From positions 27,521,956 to 27,585,955 of the forward strand of contig CM049312.1 of assembly GCA_026874595.1 (NCBI GenBank): a stretch of DNA of 64,000 bases, written 5' to 3'. Numbering within the stretch: the stretch's first letter is position 1; every line of letters starts with the position of its first letter. This document shows positions 61,207 to 64,000 of the stretch, piece by piece. The DNA comes from Sipunculus nudus. Lineage: Eukaryota; Annelida; Sipuncula; Golfingiida; Sipunculidae. A model generated the notes under the pieces. The model did no database searches and was not told the DNA's origin. It was given only the letters and a program-made list of their open reading frames with translations. The position numbers and the translations under genes were made by a program.

Positions 61207-62262
61207 ATGGAGGTGTGCTTAGAAAACCGCAAAAAACTGTGGACGATAACAGGCGCTGGTATAAAGTTCTGGTTGGTATACATTGTACTGATACTGCTGG
61301 CTGTGGTTGGAATCTCAGGGAACGTCATGGTTATATACGTGTTCCGTCGTGTGGGTGTCAAAGCACCTTACCAGCTGTTCGCGTTCGCTTTAGCCGTGAA
61401 TGATTTGGTAATCTGCACTGTTTGTACACCTATGTTACCGCTGATGTTTACCGATTTTATTCCAGTGTCTGTCAAAGTGTTTCACTACTCTTTGATTGAT
61501 TATGTATTTTGCAACAACGCCATTTTCTTTATCCTGATTGCCGTGTACCGCTTGGCAGCTGTAATGAAGAAGGTACCGGGACATTTCTCCATGTCGGTCG
61601 CCCGCTGGCTCTGCGTGGGAACTTTCACGTTTTCTCTTCTTCCTTTCACGATACGTACCATTGGACGTTTCGGATACAAGGAAGCATTATATGGCGGCTG
61701 CGTTTATGGCTTGCTTCAGTATTTTCTTGCCTTCGTAGTGACGTCAGGGTGTTACGTCACTGTCTACCTACGTATTGGCCCATGTCGCCAGAATTTCGTG
61801 ATCCCACGTGATGTACCTTCCGTCAGCGCTCGGGCTGCAATGTCAGAACATGCGCCCCATGCTACGTCAAGACGAGGACACGGGGCATCGTATGATAAAA
61901 CAACAACTTTTATCACTGGGAGTGGACCAGTGACTGTAAATCACGCGAGTTCAGTTAATGCGGTGAGGCCACACAACATAGGTCGCACTGTGCAGCAAAT
62001 CAAGTTAAAAAAGAATTCAGAGACAGCTAAAAGAGCGGCTTTTACTCTTCTTGTGTCTACTTTGGTGTTTTTAATCTGTTTTGCTCCGACCGAACTCGGT
62101 GACAAACTTGGATTATTCCCAGACAACATGAGAGTTCTTCGGTTTCTTATCTTCATCCAGAATGTTACCAACCCTATTATTTACTATATAACTCAGTCGA
62201 AGTTTAAGAGTGAGGTGAAACGCGTGTTCAGAAAGTGTTCATCTTGCTTTTCCCGGGTTTAG
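61207..62262 (+). CDS. Rhodopsin-like (class A) G protein-coupled receptor, intact
   Basis: A 351-residue single-exon receptor of the plasma membrane; ligand unknown. Seven hydrophobic segments: TM1 ~22-46 with the conserved G-N (38-39), TM2 ~57-80 with N-D (65-66), TM3 ~93-119 with arginine 115, TM4 ~131-152 with W134 and P146, TM5 ~165-190, TM6 ~274-297 with CFAP (291-294), TM7 ~311-328 with NPIIY (322-326). The tail has CSSC (344-347), possible palmitoylation sites. Oddities: the D/E-R-Y motif reads Y-R-L, and no cysteine stands 25 residues before R115 (K90 there), so the usual TM3-ECL2 disulfide may be missing although C165 is in the ECL2 region. Intracellular loop 3 is long (~80 residues) and rich in Ser, Thr and basic residues. 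The start has A at -3 and G at +4. No introns interrupt the coding part. Two broken paralogues lie in U1 and U2. The subfamily was not recognised; a lineage-specific orphan or chemosensory-type receptor is a guess. Confidence 0.93.
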   Translation: MEVCLENRKKLWTITGAGIKFWLVYIVLILLAVVGISGNVMVIYVFRRVGVKAPYQLFAFALAVNDLVICTVCTPMLPLMFTDFIPVSVKVFHYSLIDYVFCNNAIFFILIAVYRLAAVMKKVPGHFSMSVARWLCVGTFTFSLLPFTIRTIGRFGYKEALYGGCVYGLLQYFLAFVVTSGCYVTVYLRIGPCRQNFVIPRDVPSVSARAAMSEHAPHATSRRGHGASYDKTTTFITGSGPVTVNHASSVNAVRPHNIGRTVQQIKLKKNSETAKRAAFTLLVSTLVFLICFAPTELGDKLGLFPDNMRVLRFLIFIQNVTNPIIYYITQSKFKSEVKRVFRKCSSCFSRV

Positions 62263-62958
62263 AGAGTATGTGTCGAGGTTAACCTATGGAATATAGCTGG
62301 CCAGCTGTGCAAAGGAAATGTTAATTGTTAATCATTAACTCTATAAGCAGTTAAAATAGTCCAGTCTCATGTTTATTTAAATCATTGATTTTTTTCTCTG
62401 TAATAACTAAAGATGTATGTCTAATTATGTGCCGCTCTTCGTGTCCAGATTTGAAAAAGATCTCCCAGAGCCTATAATAGCTATTTTGTTATCTGCATTT
62501 GTAATACCAGTCAATGTATGTAACAGTGGGCAAAAGGGCTACAATGTACAGAAATTTAAATTTTAAAGGAGAAAATAAAGCCTAATCCGCCCCCCCCCCC
62601 CCTCCCCCCGCGCGACGGATCAAGAGAAGGCTTATGGGGCTGACAGGTTTATTTATATATTAATATTTCGCAAAAAAATTGCATAGGGTGATATTGTAAA
62701 GGTTTCAAAACTCAAACATCGATTACATTCTTTTGTCTTTTCTTTGAAATTGTTTCCGCAAGATCTCCATTATACGGCTGATTTTGTTGTCATAGGTGAC
62801 AGATTTGCAACTAATATTTAATTTTGATCGTGATCTCTATTCAAAGGAGCACAATCCGTAACCTCTTTTCTATCATTTCTCATTTTCGGCGAACTGAAAA
62901 TGCAAAAAGAGGGAGGCTTTGAGTGACCGCAAAGTAGTTGCAAACGTCTACTTTAACC

Positions 62959-62960
<2 letters not shown>
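62263..62960. other. 3' flank of the intact GPCR
   Basis: Aligns with U1 3127-3830. The AATAAA used in U1 (3188) is altered here; the next AATAAA is near 62574, followed by a long C run (62588-62608). Confidence 0.5.

Positions 62961-62965
<5 letters not shown>

Positions 62966-63049
<84 letters not shown>
62966..63049. repeat. (AT)n microsatellite at the end of U4
   Basis: Nearly pure AT tract with one GT interruption. It marks the point where homology to U1 and U2 stops. Confidence 0.92.
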
Positions 63050-63051
<2 letters not shown>

Positions 63052-63540
63052 GCCTCGATTTATTGCATTCCCGCATTTCTGAGGAGGGCAATATTCACCG
63101 AGGGAATGCTGTATTTTTCATTGAATTCCCGATTGGGAATGCCAGCCTATAATCAAAGAATTAATTGAGTTTATTTTATAGGTCGTTTATAAAATGAAAT
63201 AAATTTACGCAAAGGAAGGCAGTTAAAAAGAAACACTACCAGAAATAGACGGTATACGCAGTTGCTTTAATTTTATGCGTGTCCTGATTAGTTGTGGCCG
63301 GTATACAGGATGATTTGTCAGAAACTGACCTGCTTCTAATACCCTGTCATGATCGTTACAGAACTGAAGAAATCACGCAATTCTTGCAATAACAAACATC
63401 TAATTTTTGGAGATCGTGCACTAGACATCGTCAGCTGTAGGTTCCATTATATAGCCATGCCTCATTTGTTTTATAAATGCACGGTGCCGCCGTTATCTTA
63501 GCTGTAAAAAAATATTCATAACCACTTAAGAGACGCGATG
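63050..63540. other. Unique non-coding stretch beyond the array
   Basis: Opens with CAGGCCTCGATTTATTGC and related sequence that could be a repeat end. No gene or RNA seen. Confidence 0.4.
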
Positions 63541-63547
63541 TCAGTGA

Positions 63548-63772
63548 ATATTTTCCCGCCAAAATTGTCATGAATGAAGTCACGTGGGTTGGATTTTTAC
63601 TACGAATCTCTTAAATGGCTCTCTATAAATGACACGTCCTTGCTCCGCCAATCACAAGAACCTATGCACGCGGGACGGATTTATGCAAATCAACGTGTCA
63701 CGTGGTTTCTATTCGGCCTTATTGCCAACATCGACAGGTTGACAGTATGAAAGATGAGCATTATAAAGCGAC
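63548..63772 (+). promoter_or_regulatory. Promoter-like motif cluster
   Basis: TTTCCCGCCAAA (63552-63563, E2F-like), CCAAT (63648-63652), octamer ATGCAAAT (63683-63690), CACGTG E-box (63699-63704) and a TATA-like TTATAAAG (63761-63768) occur in this order within ~220 bases. The combination is typical of replication-linked animal promoters such as histone genes. Any gene it drives would start at or beyond the right edge; no coding region is visible in the last 230 bases. Strand inferred from motif order. Confidence 0.3.
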
Positions 63773-64000
63773 AACGTTAAGCTTGCGCTTTATTTGTAAT
63801 CAAATGAGAACGATTTCTAATTTCTTAATGTTTTTTTCGCGATTCGCCTATTTTTTATAAATATTTGTGCAAAATAATATGTCAAATTTCATTTATCTCT
63901 GGCTGATGATGCCCGCAGGCTGTTTCGCCCGAGTGACGAAATTTGGGAGCGGTTTACCGGCAGGTTTTTTTTTTCCTCTTACATACGAGTGTGTATCTGT

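Larger units (their letters stand above)
58150..63049. repeat. Tandem unit U4 (equivalent to U1 1-4226)
   Basis: Restarts the period with the same opening bases as U1, including the CA-rich stretch, the predicted 5'-UTR exon, the 40-bp minisatellite and the GPCR. It ends in the (AT)n tract that lies at 4190-4226 in U1; after that no U1 sequence follows. The SINE cluster that comes next in U1 and U2 is missing. Confidence 0.87.

Noticed and set aside
63903-63941. Hammerhead-ribozyme-like CTGATGA...GAAA
   Set aside because: The bases directly after CTGATGA and before GAAA cannot pair to form stem II, so the core cannot fold.

Overview
This looks like nuclear DNA of an invertebrate animal, probably a marine lophotrochozoan such as a mollusc; that placement is an inference and the sequence alone does not fix the species. 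The evidence is A+T-rich DNA with sparse genes, an intronless class A GPCR coding exon, several families of tRNA-headed SINEs, long (AT)n tracts, arrays of 28-40 bp minisatellites, a jockey-like and an L1/Tx1-like LINE, hAT-type MITEs and a fossil tyrosine recombinase. There are no operons or other prokaryotic signals.

The window is dominated by a tandemly repeated segment of about 22 kb. Unit 1 (U1, 1-21982) is a full period. Unit 2 (U2, 21983-43720) restarts with the same bases and follows U1 closely up to the equivalent of U1 position ~18036. Unit 3 (U3, 43735-58149) lacks the 5' half: it starts at the equivalent of U1 ~9320, has large internal losses, and holds about 9 kb of unrelated DNA (46750-55865) with a dead L1/Tx1-like LINE. 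Unit 4 (U4, 58150-63049) restarts the period and stops at an (AT)n tract. Beyond it the DNA is unique and ends in a promoter-like cluster of motifs. U1 and U2 are very similar to each other; U3 and U4 are visibly more diverged.

The only convincing protein genes are the three copies of one rhodopsin-like GPCR. U4 carries an intact 351-codon copy (61207-62262). The U1 copy (2075-3126) is broken by a 4-bp deletion before TM3. The U2 copy (24067-25111) is broken by a 1-bp and a 10-bp deletion. Each copy is preceded by a 40-bp minisatellite that appears to sit inside a 5'-UTR intron; the array in the intact U4 copy is about twice as long.

Other contents by region: SINE relics and MITEs (4.2-8.0 kb and 26.2-30.1 kb); a 28-bp minisatellite followed by a 38-bp one (8.0-9.3 kb and 33.6-34.7 kb), each with an inserted hAT-type MITE; a degraded tyrosine recombinase on the minus strand (11.1-11.6 kb and 36.5-37.0 kb); a second 28-bp minisatellite (12.3-16.4, 38.4-39.9 and 44.3-45.0 kb); and, only in U2, a jockey-like LINE fragment, an unrecognised G+C-rich ORF pair and a tRNA-derived SINE (30.5-33.0 kb).

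The most unusual item is a 615-bp LTR-internal-LTR-internal-LTR element (13121-13735) inserted in the U1 minisatellite. Its tiny LTRs (TGTTAC...GTAACA) carry tRNA-type A and B boxes, and a tRNA-Pro-type primer binding site follows the first LTR. It looks like an animal terminal-repeat retrotransposon in miniature with a Pol III promoter in the LTR.
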